This document shows, piece by piece, positions 38,507 through 50,459 of a stretch of 64,000 bases of DNA; positions within the stretch are counted from its first letter, which is position 1; every line of letters starts with the position of its first letter. Under the pieces are notes generated by a model that made no database searches, had not been told where the DNA came from, and saw only the letters and a program-made list of their open reading frames with translations. The position numbers and the translations under genes are program-made. Source of the DNA: Lobulomyces angularis. Lineage: Eukaryota; Chytridiomycota; Chytridiomycetes; Lobulomycetales; Lobulomycetaceae. The DNA lies in the NCBI GenBank assembly GCA_027604685.1, contig JADHYX010000003.1, forward strand, positions 19,179-83,178, read 5' to 3'.

Positions 38507-39939
38507 TTAGTATACTAGAGCTTTGTCAATAATTTCATCTGCACTGTAAATTCCACTAAAACAGCAGCCAGTTATATATACCTTTTCACTTAAGTCAATC
38601 TCTTCATTATAATTAAAATTTAAGCTTCCTTCCAAAAATTTATGCATTTTTTCGTTAAAAAGTTCTTGTCCCGAAAAAAAGTTTAAATTTAAATTTGGGT
38701 TGAAACTTTTCATAAAAAATAAAAATTTTAAGCATTCATATAATACTAATTTTAATCTAAGTTGAGTAGGGTCTTCGTTAGTAGTGTCAATAAAAGTTAA
38801 TGGAAACAACAACTTAAACTTTTCTAAAATTTCACTTTCGCATTTTAAAATTGCATTTAAAAGAGGACTATTCAAGAATTCCTTTTTTTCAATTAAATTA
38901 TTTAAATTTGACTTGGTTAAATGTTCCTTTGTGTATGTAAAAAGTTCCCAATCTGAAATTGAAATTACTGATCGAGGAAGTGCCAATACCTTCAAAGAAA
39001 AAATATGTTATTTTTTTGTTTTTTTTTGTTCTTACCTTGCTTGCTTTTAAATAAGCTGCGATTTCTTGACAGGTTTTTTGATCAGCAGTAATATTAAAAA
39101 GATTAGAAGAAACAGATTTACTTATAGCTTCATTCAATGCAAACAGATCATAGTTAGAAGCTTCGGTTGAGTTTTTGAATTCAAGTTCGGTTTCATGTTG
39201 ATTTAAGAATCTGAAAATTTTTCCACTAGGTAGCACCTTTTGGCTCTTTTTTAGTAAGACTTCTTCATTTTCCAAAAACCAAAGGGACAACGTTTTTATT
39301 TTTGAATCCAAACTATTTTTCAAATATAACATTGATTTCAAATCGAACTGTTCAAGTTTACTAGTACTGTCCGCTCTGGACATAATAACCATGGGTACCC
39401 CTAGCGTTTATAAATGAAAATTCATATTTGAGAAAAATATATGAACATAATTTATTTACCAGAGACAAATTCAAGTCTAGGTTTTGTAGGTACGATATGT
39501 CTTATAGGAATCGAAGACTTTTGTACCTGAGACCTTTGTGATTGAATTTTATTACTTCTACTTAACCACGAAGGAGCTGGGAAACTTTATTAAAAAATTC
39601 GGAAAAAAAAGAATAGGGTAATTAATAGTGTCAGTAATTATTTTTTAAAAATAAAAAAAATATACCGGTTATCATTAAATTTCTTTTCATAGTTTTCACG
39701 ATGTTTCTTAGAGTTTATTTCAAAACGATTTTTTTTATTAAGTTTTCTTGAAATAGTCCAAAAGAGTAGACCAAAGATTGCAAATATCGGCTTTAAAAAA
39801 AAAAATTATATCAGAACTTCAACAAAATGTAGAAGGAAAATGTGTGTATTACAATAAAAGCAAGAAGAAGAGCTTGAGCAAAAGATATGTGATGAGTTTC
39901 ACTAGAACTATTGACTTCTGTCGTAATAGTTGAGTCCAT
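38507..39939 (-). CDS. single-pass membrane protein, unknown
   Basis: Five minus-strand exons (39939-39853, 39790-39666, 39584-39460, 39400-39036, 38989-38507) give 394 aa. A short Ser/Thr-rich N-terminus leads one membrane span (about 19-41: SFAQALLLAFIPIFAIFGLL) followed by a basic stretch (SRKLNKKNR), so the bulk is probably cytosolic or matrix-facing. The remaining 300 residues are helical, rich in Leu, Phe and Asn, without a recognised domain. All exon joins are in phase with good splice sites, so the gene is likely real. Confidence 0.6.
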
Positions 39940-40840
39940 ATTCTAAATTAACCTAATTTTATGAGGATGATTATTGAAAATGAGAAAACTTTTTTTTTTT
40001 AAATTTGGGTACACAAAAAAATTTAACTGATGCTGCCAAGAATCCAGAAATTATGCTTGAGATGATTTAAATTCATTTGCAGTGAAATTCAGCAATTTTG
40101 ATTTTTTTTAAACCAATTACTGGAATCGCTTCAAAGTACCATCCACAACTTGTTTTATTTTTATAATTGCTACTGCTTCAAAGTCTATTTAAAAGAGTTC
40201 CATTCACCATTTGCTCATCTTTTTAATTAGCACTGTTTAATTTGAATTGGTGTTGTTTGTTATCTTCAATTTTATCCTTTTTTTTTTTTTTACCCATAAC
40301 CTATTTTTTATTATTTGTAATAACTTTTAAAAATTGTAGGTGATACTCCATCAGTTTCTATTGTGACTGAAAATAGCATTCTATTGCTTGATTTAAAAGG
40401 CTTTTTTTTAATATTAAAAGTGATAACAAAAAATTCAGAATTAATGAACTCCATTTGTTATCGTTTTGGTAATTTAATATATAGTACTTGAGGAAGTCAG
40501 TAGTATGAGCTGTTAGTGCGCAATGATTATAAATGATTCTATTATCTTATTGTTTGTAAGAGTATTACAAATGAGTAGGATATCACGAAGCAAACCTGTG
40601 TAAAATTAAACCTTTCATGAACATTTATGAAGGTATTGAGGGTTTATAATATTATTGATAAAGCAAAAAATTATATATATATGTAATTACAGTATTAAAC
40701 AGTTTATATACAATTAAAAAATAGTTGAAATTTTGAACTTCTTTGACTTTTCCTTTTCATATAAAGTTGAAGAAAGAAGAGGACAATCCAGAACTTAGAA
40801 AAACTAAAGCAAAAAGAAAGATTTCCAGATTATAAAAAAA
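39940..40840. other. gene-poor stretch
   Basis: About 900 bp with no gene model. A short plus-strand peptide at 40028-40069 (TDAAKNPEIMLEMI) looks like part of an STI1-type repeat, but it ends at a stop and has no neighbours in frame; probably chance or a small relic. Confidence 0.4.
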
Positions 40841-41660
40841 TCAATTACTAGTTTCAGGTTCTACAGGACCCTTAAATGAAAATACATGTTGATAATGAAC
40901 ATTGGCTCTACTAATGTTTGCCTCCAACTTAAAAAAAAAAGTAAATAAAATAGTTTAAAATGAGCTACCTCCTTGTTTCTACATCTGGAACTAAAATTAA
41001 AACTTGAAATGTCAAGATTCTCATGTTTTTCTAAGGTATACTAATTAAAAAATCAAAAAGAAAAACAATACTGAAATTAGCATATAGTCGGTTTCCTTTA
41101 ACTTACTTGATCAGCTAGTTTCTTATTATTTTGAAAAATGTTACTTCTTTGAGACTTCCTCTGGTTAAAAAAATTTTTTAACTTCACTTCATGAAAAAAA
41201 CAATTTTTAACATTGAGGTTAACAGCTTTGAAAATTTTTTCTAAATTCAAATTTAATAGTATCTTATTTCTTCCATTCATTGACTTTGATTTAGCTGAAA
41301 GTTTCATATGTTTCTCCAACCTTTCGAAATTTGGGGTAAAGGAATAAAAAGATTCTACTGGCAATTGATTTAGTAGTTAATGAAGTAAAAAAAATCAAAT
41401 TTAAGTGTATTTCTGGGTGTTTTAAATATTAATGTTAAAAATGTTTTCACATTATTATCAACAGTCTGTCACACCAAATTTAAATTAATAAAAAAAAGTT
41501 TAAAACTATAAAGTAAATTAATATATTTCAAGTTAAAACACAGATAGTTTTTGCCAGTAATTTTCATAAAATCGCCTGCTATCTCAGGTGAAACTGTAGA
41601 AGATTCAGGATTTTCAACGTTTTTAATTTTTTTTCTTCTATTTACCGATTTGGTTCTCTT
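40841..41660 (-). CDS. basic hypothetical protein, N-terminus unresolved
   Basis: Four minus-strand exons are supported by phase: 41660-41540 (tentative), 41357-41107, 41040-40969 and 40927-40841. The parts read as one protein: a basic segment (RRKKIKNVENPES), then GDFMKITGKNYL, LESFYSFTPNFERLEKHMKL, a Lys/Asn-rich helix, YTLEKHENLDISSFNFSS and an ending GPVEPETSN. No start codon can be placed; an internal Met at 41307 could start a shorter form. No family recognised; charge suggests a nuclear protein. The first intron (182 nt) is longer than usual. Confidence 0.45.
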
Positions 41661-41804
41661 CTTTAATCACTTCTTTCCACTAGTTCAGCTATTTAGATTT
41701 TGTTGGTTGTTGCACATTCCTGTATCGTAGGCAGCATGTATGAAGAGTTGATATTTGATGTTTATTTCCTGTACTTCATTTTGATTTTACTTGTTATATT
41801 ATAA

Positions 41805-42208
41805 AAAAAAGGAACCCATTTAATTTCGAAGAATTTACAATTCTACAACCAAGTATTTCAAAGTGGTACCATGAGTTCTACTTTACACAAGCACATTCCG
41901 ATAAGTTCTCGACCATCGTCCCGAGAAGAGGACTGAACCACCAAGAATAAATACTTATGAAGAGCAAATCGACACAGACTTTTTACCAACATTTTTTAAT
42001 AGACTCTTGTTAATTTTAGATATATTTTTTTTAATTGTTTTGATAGAAATTTGTAAAAAAAACCAAAGTATTGCTAGAAAAAAACCCTAATGTAGCTCAG
42101 TTAAAGTTAGGTACAAAAATTAAGAAGATATTTTCTAAATGTAAAAACTTCAACGTAAAATTGAAAGAAGTAGAATTTGTGTTATACTATTTTGAAAAAA
42201 AACGATAA
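41805..42208 (+). pseudogene. broken plus-strand coding locus
   Basis: Protein-like stretches lie in changing frames: MSSTLHKHIPISSRPSSREE from an ATG at 41871, then one base shifted TEPPRINTYEEQIDTDFLP, then after an intron-like gap a 54-codon frame from 42047 (KVLLEKNPNVAQLKLG to a stop at 42206-42208). Splice phases do not connect them. Either a recent frameshift or assembly error broke a small gene, or it is a relic. It converges on the PP2C gene with a 6-bp gap. Confidence 0.35.
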
Positions 42209-42214
42209 CATAGA

Positions 42215-44020
42215 TTATGAGGGCAAATTCGACCTATTTTGATGCAATTCAGCTTTTCTCTTTTTTTGATAAACTCGTCTCGAATCATCTAAATAAAACA
42301 GTCCGTCATTCCTAATTTTCCCCTTAACATCATGAACTTCTATTTCTGGGTTGTTAAATTCCACTACAATGATACTTTTGTCATCTCGTAACCAAGTTAA
42401 GTAATCTTTTAATTCGTCTACTATTCTATCTTGGTTTTTATAATTCGACATTAAAACAGATCTAATTTCTGAACCCAAGTAATTATAAAATCGTACAACC
42501 TATTATTTTAATTCAAGAAAAAGGCTTCATTTTATCATATACCCCATCAGATGCAATGAGAATTTGGCGTAATTCCGCATTAGGTATTGAAGTTGTTTCA
42601 GGTACTCGCAGTAACCCAGGGGTGATTATTTTATTATCTATATTAAGGTGTTTTATGGAAGCCTGCAAAACTCGAGAAGGTTGAGCCTAAAAAAAAATAT
42701 TGTAGTTAAAAACATAATGATATTATTAAAATAAACAAAGACTTTCTTGAAATTGCTAAATGTACCTTTTTTTTTAAAGCCATATGTTTTTGCAAAACAT
42801 CATAATTTGGTCTTCCAGCAACAAACTCCACAAATTCATTGTAATCATAATTTAAATCATCAGGATTTTGATCCTGTTGAAGTAAAGTTTCATTACTTTG
42901 TTGCTGAAAAGTATTACTATTAGTTTCTAGAGTCTCTATGTTTTTTATATTTTTATTTTCTCCTTTTTTCAATTGATTATTTTGTACTGCCTTCCGATAC
43001 TCTACTACTTCATCAATAAAAATGTTAAACGGCTAGATTTTTTAAGGTTAAACACCAAAAAGTTACAAAGTACTATACCTCTGGGTCATATGAACTATCA
43101 CCTAAGCTACCATATACATTTAAAGCTGCAAGACCGACTCTCATGTCATCATACTTTAAGTTATCTTCTTCCACATTCAAAACATTATTTTTACCATTTA
43201 AAACTTTTTCCTTTGCTTCCTTGTCACTTAGTAGAAAGTATACCAGACTGTTCATTTGCTCTTTAATTAACACCAGAAACATATTACTAAAAATACGACG
43301 AAAATTTGAGTAATTATAAAAAAAATGGTTAAAAAAATGAAATATTGTGTCTATATTTTACCTATCAACTAAATTAATTTTTATTAAATTATTTTTATGA
43401 TCATGTTCTTCAAATAGCATTGTTGGTTCACTCTCACTCCGCCTCCAAATCAAAATTGGGGAGTCCCCTAAAAAACTGAAATAAGTTGTATCGTTCGTAA
43501 TTAAGACAACAGAAGCGGTTGCTCCTGAAGCATAATCAACAGATTCAGGTTTATAAATTTCACAATTTATCAAAATCTGATGTAACTGCTCATAAGTGTC
43601 TTTTAACGCTCTTTCATAATCTTTCTCAATAAATGCAATAGTCTGTACTAAGTGATGTGCAAATCTATGTTTTAAAAATTTAGAAGCTACTTGACCACAA
43701 TGTCCATCAAAGACTTTCAGTAATTAAAAAAGAAAAAAAAAGTGGAAGATTAGAAAAATGATAATTTTTGGTTGAATACCTGCATAGAGTTGAAATTTTG
43801 AGAAAATGTCAGAAGAATTTGTATATTGTTTTAAGGGAGGATCTTTAAAAAAGGTATGGTTGTATTTTTTGGAGACATGTAATTTTAAACTTGATATGTG
43901 TAAAATAGTATCTTCCTTTGAGAAGTTTAGGAATTTTGTTCCTTGACAAGAGGAAGTAGATTTAATGTTATTTTTATTTGAGTACTTCCTTTGCTTAAGT
44001 AACTTGTCAATGAAATGCAT
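42215..44020 (-). CDS. PP2C-family (PPM) protein phosphatase
   Basis: Six minus-strand exons (44020-43780, 43713-43362, 43286-43079, 43032-42766, 42686-42543, 42499-42215) give 498 aa. PP2C motifs in order: VFDGHCGQVASKF (about 81-93, metal-binding Asp), YASGATASVVLI, FSFLGDSPILIW, DDMRVGLAALNVYGSLGD, QILIASDG (second metal Asp) and DDKSIIVVEF (about 443-452, in place of the usual DN). A Gln/Asn-rich insert (about 280-350) sits between motifs. These are Mg/Mn-dependent Ser/Thr phosphatases; substrate unknown. The last intron, with donor GTATATG right after SDG, removes an in-frame stop. Confidence 0.88.
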
Positions 44021-44434
44021 ATAGAATTTAGGGACAATTTGGACAAATCAAATTTAGTAAAAATGTCAGTTGTGCAACGTTGAAATTCCCTCACACAAGC
44101 CCCCATCTACATCAAGGTATAAAACAGAATGCAAGGGTTCATGCAGATAAACGCAGTTGTATTAACATCGTTTGAGCTAGCAAAAGTGCGAAAGTAATTT
44201 CAAATGTTCAAAAACTAACTCAAAAACAATTCTAAAACGTTGGTTGGACGGGTTTCGCATCCACGTAGCCTCTCCACATTAAAAGAGGAGCACTGTAGTA
44301 GCTGATGCAGTAACTACAGAATTGACACAAAATATGAACTACTACTTTCATAATCCTTTTATGTAAACAATTTTATGTTTTTGTATATATATTTGGTGGA
44401 GATGACTTTAGGATTTTTTGTGGGTTTTAAAAAA
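44021..44434. other. divergent promoter region
   Basis: About 410 bp between the PP2C start (-) and the coiled-coil gene start (+). It is less AT-rich than average, has a TATAAA at about 44120 and a Cys/Gly-codon-free block with small inverted repeats (CCTCTCC and AAGAGGAG near 44270-44290). Probably regulatory for both genes. Confidence 0.4.
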
Positions 44435-47126
44435 ATGCAATCAATTCTTTCTAGTTTTGAATTAGAGAGTAACTTTGATGATGGTGCCAGTAATTTCAGC
44501 TTACATGATGAACTAGCAAAATCTGAAAGGATTTTTAATGGCTCTGTCATATTAGAGAGAAAAAAGAAAATTAGTACCTTAATTCCTCCCGTAAATTTAC
44601 CTCTCAAAATATCTAAACCGAATAATAAAAATGATGATAAAATTGTCAAAAAATTTCTTCAAGTTAGAAATCCTGCGCAAGACCTTGAATTTTTTGATGA
44701 AAACTTGGACGAAGTTATCGAAAGCATTAATAAAAGTAGTGTAAATTCAATAAGCAAGGTTTCCTTCAATTTTAATGATAAAGAAGATGACAAATTGTTT
44801 GAAAATGATGATGAAGTTGAAGTTGTAAACGACTGCATCAAAATCCCCAATTTTCTTAAAGACTGCGAAAAAAGAAGAAAATCATTTTTAAAAATTCATT
44901 CGGAATTAAAATCTCTTTCTGATTCACTTGAGGTTAGTATTTTCTCTTAGATTGTATTTAAAAGTTTTTATTAGAATGTTTTTATTTTTATTTTAGCTTC
45001 GAAAACTGGAACTGGATAATCAAGAGCAAGCCTTAAAGGAAAAGCATTCCAAATTATTTTTATTTGAAGAAGAATTAGTGAAAAAACTAAAAAATTTAGA
45101 AGAATTAGCCAAAAATCAATCAAGGGAAACTCATCGTGAATTTAAAGAAGAACTCGAATTAAAGGACCAAAAATGGAAAGATTTTTTAGAGCTGGAATTG
45201 AAAAAGAAAGATTTTCATTGGTCAAAGTTACTTACGGAGAAATTACTAGAAATTGACGAGGAAAACGATTTAAATCTAAAGATAAAACAAGAAACTATCG
45301 TTAAACATTGGAAAAAGGTTATTTTTTGAGTTATTGAATACTAAGTAGGTTTTGTTACATAGAACTTGGACGATACTATCAACAAGTTTAGTTCTGATTT
45401 AAAAAGCACTATGAAGGAAAATAAGAGGGCTCATGCTACTTTAAAAGATTTATTATCGATGAATAAGGAAAAAAAGGAACAAATTCAGCTTCTTCTTAAA
45501 GATGCAGAAGAAAAAGATAAAAAGATTGTGGAATTACAGCGTCATTTAAAACAGGTAATATCATATATTGAGTTAGTATCTACTTAACTTTTGCAGCATA
45601 AAGATCGAATTGAAAGATTAAAATCTACACCTGAAAAAATGATTAAAGAGATAGATGTTAAAAGTTTTAAGTCATCGCTATTAAAAAATGAAGTAACCCC
45701 CGCGTTAATTATGCCTAGCGTAAACTTAACGAAAGATGAAATAGAATACTTCGAACAATCTGGTAAAAAAATCGTATAAATATTTAAACATAAAAAGGAA
45801 TTAAGAATTTTGTTTTAATCTTCATAAAGTTGAAATAAAGAATCATGAAATTGAGGATAACCTGGCAGTTACAAACCTCACTCCAGATTTTAAGATTACC
45901 TTAAATAAATTCTTGAATGTGTTTAATCAAAATCTCATTGCATCTAAATTTAATTTGCTGCAGTTAAAAAAAGACGACAACTTTGTCAATTTTTTATCAA
46001 GTTTGTGCAAAATTTTAAAAAGTTTATTAAGTTTTAAGGAAGAAGAAGTTTATAAAGAGGAAGTTATCCAAAACTTCAGATTATCAAAATCTACCTTAAT
46101 TTTTTTCAATTTTTTAATTATGTCATCTTTTAACACTTCCCAGATTGTACGGGAAGAAATGAACACTTGTGAAAAAAGAGAATACAGTGACTTAAAGATT
46201 GTTCTACTACCATATATCCAAAAAATTCATAACATTTTAATTTCCCAAGAGAATATTAAACCTGATGGAATAAAAAAGTTGCTTACTGAAGTTTTAATTC
46301 ACTGCGCATTAGCATTTTTGTCTGCTGTTGAGGTTAAATATTTAGAGAAACAAGAAGAAGGTACAATTACTAGGAAAAATGAAATTAGTTCGTTGTTAAA
46401 GATAATTTTTGCCTTTGTTGATTGTAAAGAGGTATATTGCATATTTTTTGAATCACAGTTTGAGATTTATTTTTACAGGTGAAGCTAATTCTTTTAAAAT
46501 ATAATGGAATAGAAATTTTAGTGAATATTTTAATGAAAAGTTCTCTTTCGTCAGTCGCTGCATCCAATCTACTGTTAACTCTTTTTGATGACGAAGGTAA
46601 TATTAATGTTAAAATTTTCCATTCTTATATCTTATCGTGTTTTCTTTTAGATATAATAAGGGATCAACTTGTAAAGTTTAAAACTAAATTTTTGGTTAAT
46701 TTAGTTAAGAACTATATATATCCCACAAAAAAAAACGACTTAACCCTTCAAACTGCAAGGTTTTTTGAAATATTAAAAAATAATACAAGTAAAAAACAGA
46801 ATAGGGTTAACGAAAAAGATTTACTAAACTTTTTATCAAGTTTTGAAAATTTGTTTATAATACTGGAAAAGTTGAAAAAAATTAATGCAAATTATGAAAT
46901 ATTAGATAAAGCTTTTTTGGAACATTTAGTAACATTTGAATCAATTTTGAATATGAACCTATCAAATAAAACTGAAATATTAAAGAAAAAAGCAGCAAAA
47001 GAAGCTGATGGGGTGACTATAGAACTAATTTCATTTAATAACGTCATGCTCAGCGGAGAAGAAATGAATGAAATATTTGAAAAACTTGAATTTATTAGTT
47101 TAAATTTAAAATCAATATTGAAATAA
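44435..47126 (+). CDS. coiled-coil/helical-repeat protein (CCDC138-like layout)
   Basis: Exons 44435-44932, 44997-45317, 45363-45554, 45597-45773, 45841-46431, 46479-46596 and 46651-47126 join to 790 aa. The chosen start is MQSILSSFELESNF; an upstream in-frame ATG at 44375 would add 20 residues that look like translated leader. The N-terminal 150 residues are acidic and disordered, about 155-390 is coiled coil (LELKDQKWKDFLELELKKKD), and about 400-790 is an all-helical, HEAT-like region (LLKYNGIEILVNILMKSSLS, NLFIILEKLKKINANYEIL). The layout resembles CCDC138, a centriole-linked protein, but that is a weak inference. Intron 46597-46650 is a multiple of three and could be retained. Confidence 0.65.
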
Positions 47127-47353
47127 ATAAAATGATAGCTTATAAGATTAGATGATTTTTTATAATATTAAGTTTGTTAATCCTAAATAATCAAAGTTTA
47201 TTTTTAAATATTAAGAATCAACAAGAATGAGGCTTTTGTCTTAAATTTTTGTCAAAAAAGCTACAAAATATTAAAATATTTGCAGGATCCTCTAGTTGAA
47301 AATTTGCTACTCATAACACACATCATCAACCTCATATCCCAAGTTTCAACCTA

Positions 47354-48168
47354 ATGGATATCGACTGTCCTTTTTGCACAACAAATTTTACATGTTTGAC
47401 AAATTTATTTAACTCCACTAAGTTAGTGAAGAGCAATATCAATCCTCTCTTCAAATCCTGCTTATGTGAAACCAAAGAAAGATTTATTATTACAAAAAAG
47501 TGCCTAGATTTGACAATACAAGCAAATTCAAAAAAGTTAATTCTGGAAAAAAACTCCAACACTTGCAACTTTATTAATATTCATCCTTTCTCCTATTTGT
47601 ATACCTTATTCTTATCATCAAACAGAACTTTTTTAAACAGCACTAGTATTTTTGAAACCATAAACGGCAATTTTAAAGCCATGGATTTTTTTCTCGATTC
47701 CTCTTGTAACATTGGATTAAGTAACGAAAGCGTTGAGTATATCTTTGATCAAAGTAAGTTTTTTTTTGTTTAAATTTCTTAACTTTTTTTTCAGTAAAAA
47801 ATTTTTATTAATAATAATGATTTTATTTTTATTTTTTAACATTTATAGACAGTTTAGCAACTAATATATCCAACAACAGCAATAACACTGTTGAAAGTGA
47901 TCAAAATTCAAACAAGCAAGACTTTAGTAACAATCTCAAAAACCAGATTACCATTATCATCTTTTTTATTTTGTTTTTAGTGACATTTTTAGTGTTTTTA
48001 GTTTGCTTTATAAGAAGCAAAAATAATCAAAGGAATGCAATGCAGCGAAGAAAAAGTTTACAAGTTACCTTTTCTACCTTTGCGAGAATTAACAGTGCAG
48101 AAGCACCAGTTAATGAAGTGGAATCTTCTGTTTATCGCAAGGGAGAAAAATCCATTATTGCAAAGTAA
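47354..48168 (+). CDS. Cys-rich type I membrane protein, unknown
   Basis: Two exons (47354-47753, 47849-48168) give 239 aa. The first 150 residues contain about eight Cys (CPFC, FTC, SCLC and others) and many N-glycosylation sequons (NFT, NST, NRT, NIS, NNT), typical of an ectodomain. One span follows (about 172-194: IIIFFILFLVTFLVFLVCF), then RSKNNQR and a basic tail. No signal peptide is encoded from this ATG, so an upstream signal-peptide exon is probably missing from the model. GTAAGT overlaps the stop codon and a good acceptor precedes 48240, so an alternative ending (DSNIMKISKQNSY) is possible. Confidence 0.55.
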
Positions 48169-48617
48169 GTTGAAATGTGGATTTTTAAAAATGGATAACA
48201 GCGTAATCAACCTTTTTTTTGGAGTTTAATATAATTTAGAGATAGTAATATTATGAAAATAAGTAAACAAAATTCTTATTAATTTAGAAAATATTGCGAA
48301 TGGATAAACTTTAATCACATATTAATTTACCGTTTCATTTCCACAGTAATTGCTGTTGACAGCTTCATTTACTTTTAAAATTTTCTTACATAACATTAAA
48401 TAATTATTAATTTTTCTTTTCATTAATCCTTTAGATAAGTTCCCAATTACTTTCGTTTCAGCAGTGATCAAATGTAGAAAATCAGGTCAACCCACCACCC
48501 ATATTTTGATAAACCCTATTTTGTTTAAACGCGGCATTTCATATTTCCCCACCTCCATTTAACCTTTCCTTTAAAATCCGGTGCAATTTAAGTACATTTC
48601 TTCAGAAAATCTAAAAA
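48169..48617. other. intergenic
   Basis: About 450 bp before the nitronate monooxygenase. It includes the possible alternative last exon of the previous gene (48240-48282) and a less AT-rich block near 48440-48590 that may be the promoter. Confidence 0.4.
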
Positions 48618-50291
48618 ATGAGCAATATTGAAATTGATAGAAAGAATTTGACCATATCGACACCACTCTCAAGATATCTAAAAATGAAAAACCCAATTTG
48701 GCAAGCAGGAATGTTCGCTGCAGCGGGTAACCTACGTCAATACGAAGTAAAATTTTATTAATATACATTTTATTGTTTTATTCTAGGTTCTGATCTCTGT
48801 GCTGCAGGTAATTATTTTAGTGTTTGAGTTATAGTAACGTTTATAACCTTTTTTTTTTTTTGTCATTCACTTAAAAAAAATTTAGGTTTAATTTTTTATT
48901 AATTAATATTTCTTTAATTTTCAATTATTAAAAATTATAATCTTCAGTTTCAAATGCTGGCGGACTGGGATGCATTGGAGGTTTAGGTTTTACACCGGAT
49001 TTATTAAGAAAGCAAGTTAAAGCAATTAAAGTAATATTGAATTTTTTTTTATATTTTTCTTTAATATTTTTTATTTAATTTTTCTTTTACCTAATTAATT
49101 TTATAATTTTTTTTTTTCAGAAAAATTTGAATGATCCAAATTTGCCTTTTGGTATTGACTTAGCTTTGCCGCAAGTTGGTGGAAGTGCTAGAAAGACGAA
49201 TTGTAAGGAATTTTTCTATAAATTTTTCTTTAAAAATTTTAAATTTGTAAAAAATCATTAAAGATGATTATACCAATGGACAATTACCGGAGTTGATTGA
49301 TGTTGTTGTTGAATCAGGGGCAAAATTATTTGTGTCAGCTATTGGAGTTCCACCACCAGTATGAAAAAAAAGAAACTTAATTGCCAGTTAAAATTTTTAT
49401 GACATCTAGTGGGCCGTAAAGAAACTCCACGACAACAATATATTGATAATGAACATGATCGGTTCTGTAAAGCATATCAAAAAAGCTATTGAGGCTGGTT
49501 GTGATATCATGTGCTGCCAAGGAAGTGAAGGAGGAGGTCATACAGGGAGTATAACTACATCTATACTTATACCTGCTGCCGTAGACGAATGTAAAGGTTT
49601 TAAATCTAGATTAACTGGTGAGCCAATTTATGTCGTTGCTGCTGGTGGAATATATGATGGAAGGGCAAGATATTTGATGCATCTTAATTTTAAATTTTCC
49701 AAAACTTAGGGACTTGCAATGGCGTTAAGTTTAGGGGCGCAAGGTGTATGGATTGGTACTAGATTTGTTTGTGCAACTGAAGCTTCTGCTCCAAAAAAAC
49801 ATCAGGAAGCTATCATTAATTGTGGTATTCATGATACTATTAGGTAACGTCAAAGTCTGATGTAGGACCCTATTAATTCTATATTTTAGAACCACTGTAA
49901 TATCAGGTAGACCACTTAGGGCCTTAAGAAACGAATATATTGTAAATTGGGAAGAAAAAAAACATTCCGAGTTAAACGAACTTTTAAAAAGAGGAATAAT
50001 TCCATTCAAAAGAGACTTTGAGGATGAAAACTCAACTGATGAAGAAAAAAGATACTTAATTCGAAATCGACCTTGGCTTATGGGTATACTTTTAACCAAA
50101 TTTTTTCAATAAATTTTTTTTTTTTCACTTTATTTATTTTTAATTGTGTAATATATTTAATCTTAAACAAAATAGGGCAAGTTGCAGGTTTAATTCATGA
50201 TGTAAAGCCAGCCAAAGTTATTGTAGATGAAATTGTTTCTGATTGTATAAAAGTTTTTGATAAAAATTTAACTTTTATTTCAAAGTTGTAA
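48618..50291 (+). CDS. nitronate monooxygenase (2-nitropropane dioxygenase family)
   Basis: Nine exons (48618-48726, 48787-48807, 48948-49030, 49121-49202, 49264-49358, 49410-49664, 49710-49843, 49890-50083, 50176-50291) give 362 aa. This is an FMN TIM-barrel enzyme: NPIWQAGMFAAAGSDLCAAV at the N-terminus, SNAGGLGCIGG, FGIDLALPQVGG, CCQGSEGGGHTGS with the conserved His, VVAAGGIYDGRGLAMALSLG and GTRFVCATEASA binding the flavin phosphate. It would oxidise alkyl nitronates. The DGR|GLA join uses a GC-AG intron (49665-49709). Such genes are patchy in eukaryotes and often of bacterial or fungal spread; transfer not tested. Confidence 0.92.
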
Positions 50292-50459
50292 AAATAAAAC
50301 ATAATAATTTTTTTTTCTTCCATTCATGTACGGTGCTTTAGTTTTTTTTTTCTTAATTGTAAATATAAAACTTCTGTAAAACTGGATTATAATGAAATTC
50401 CTCAATTTTTTAACTTGTAGCTTCTTTTTAGTAAGGAAAGTCTTTGTTTTCATATATTC

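Noticed and set aside
40022..40069. STI1/ubiquilin-like peptide TDAAKNPEIMLEMI
   Set aside because: Only 14 residues, then a stop. No further ubiquilin sequence in any frame nearby.
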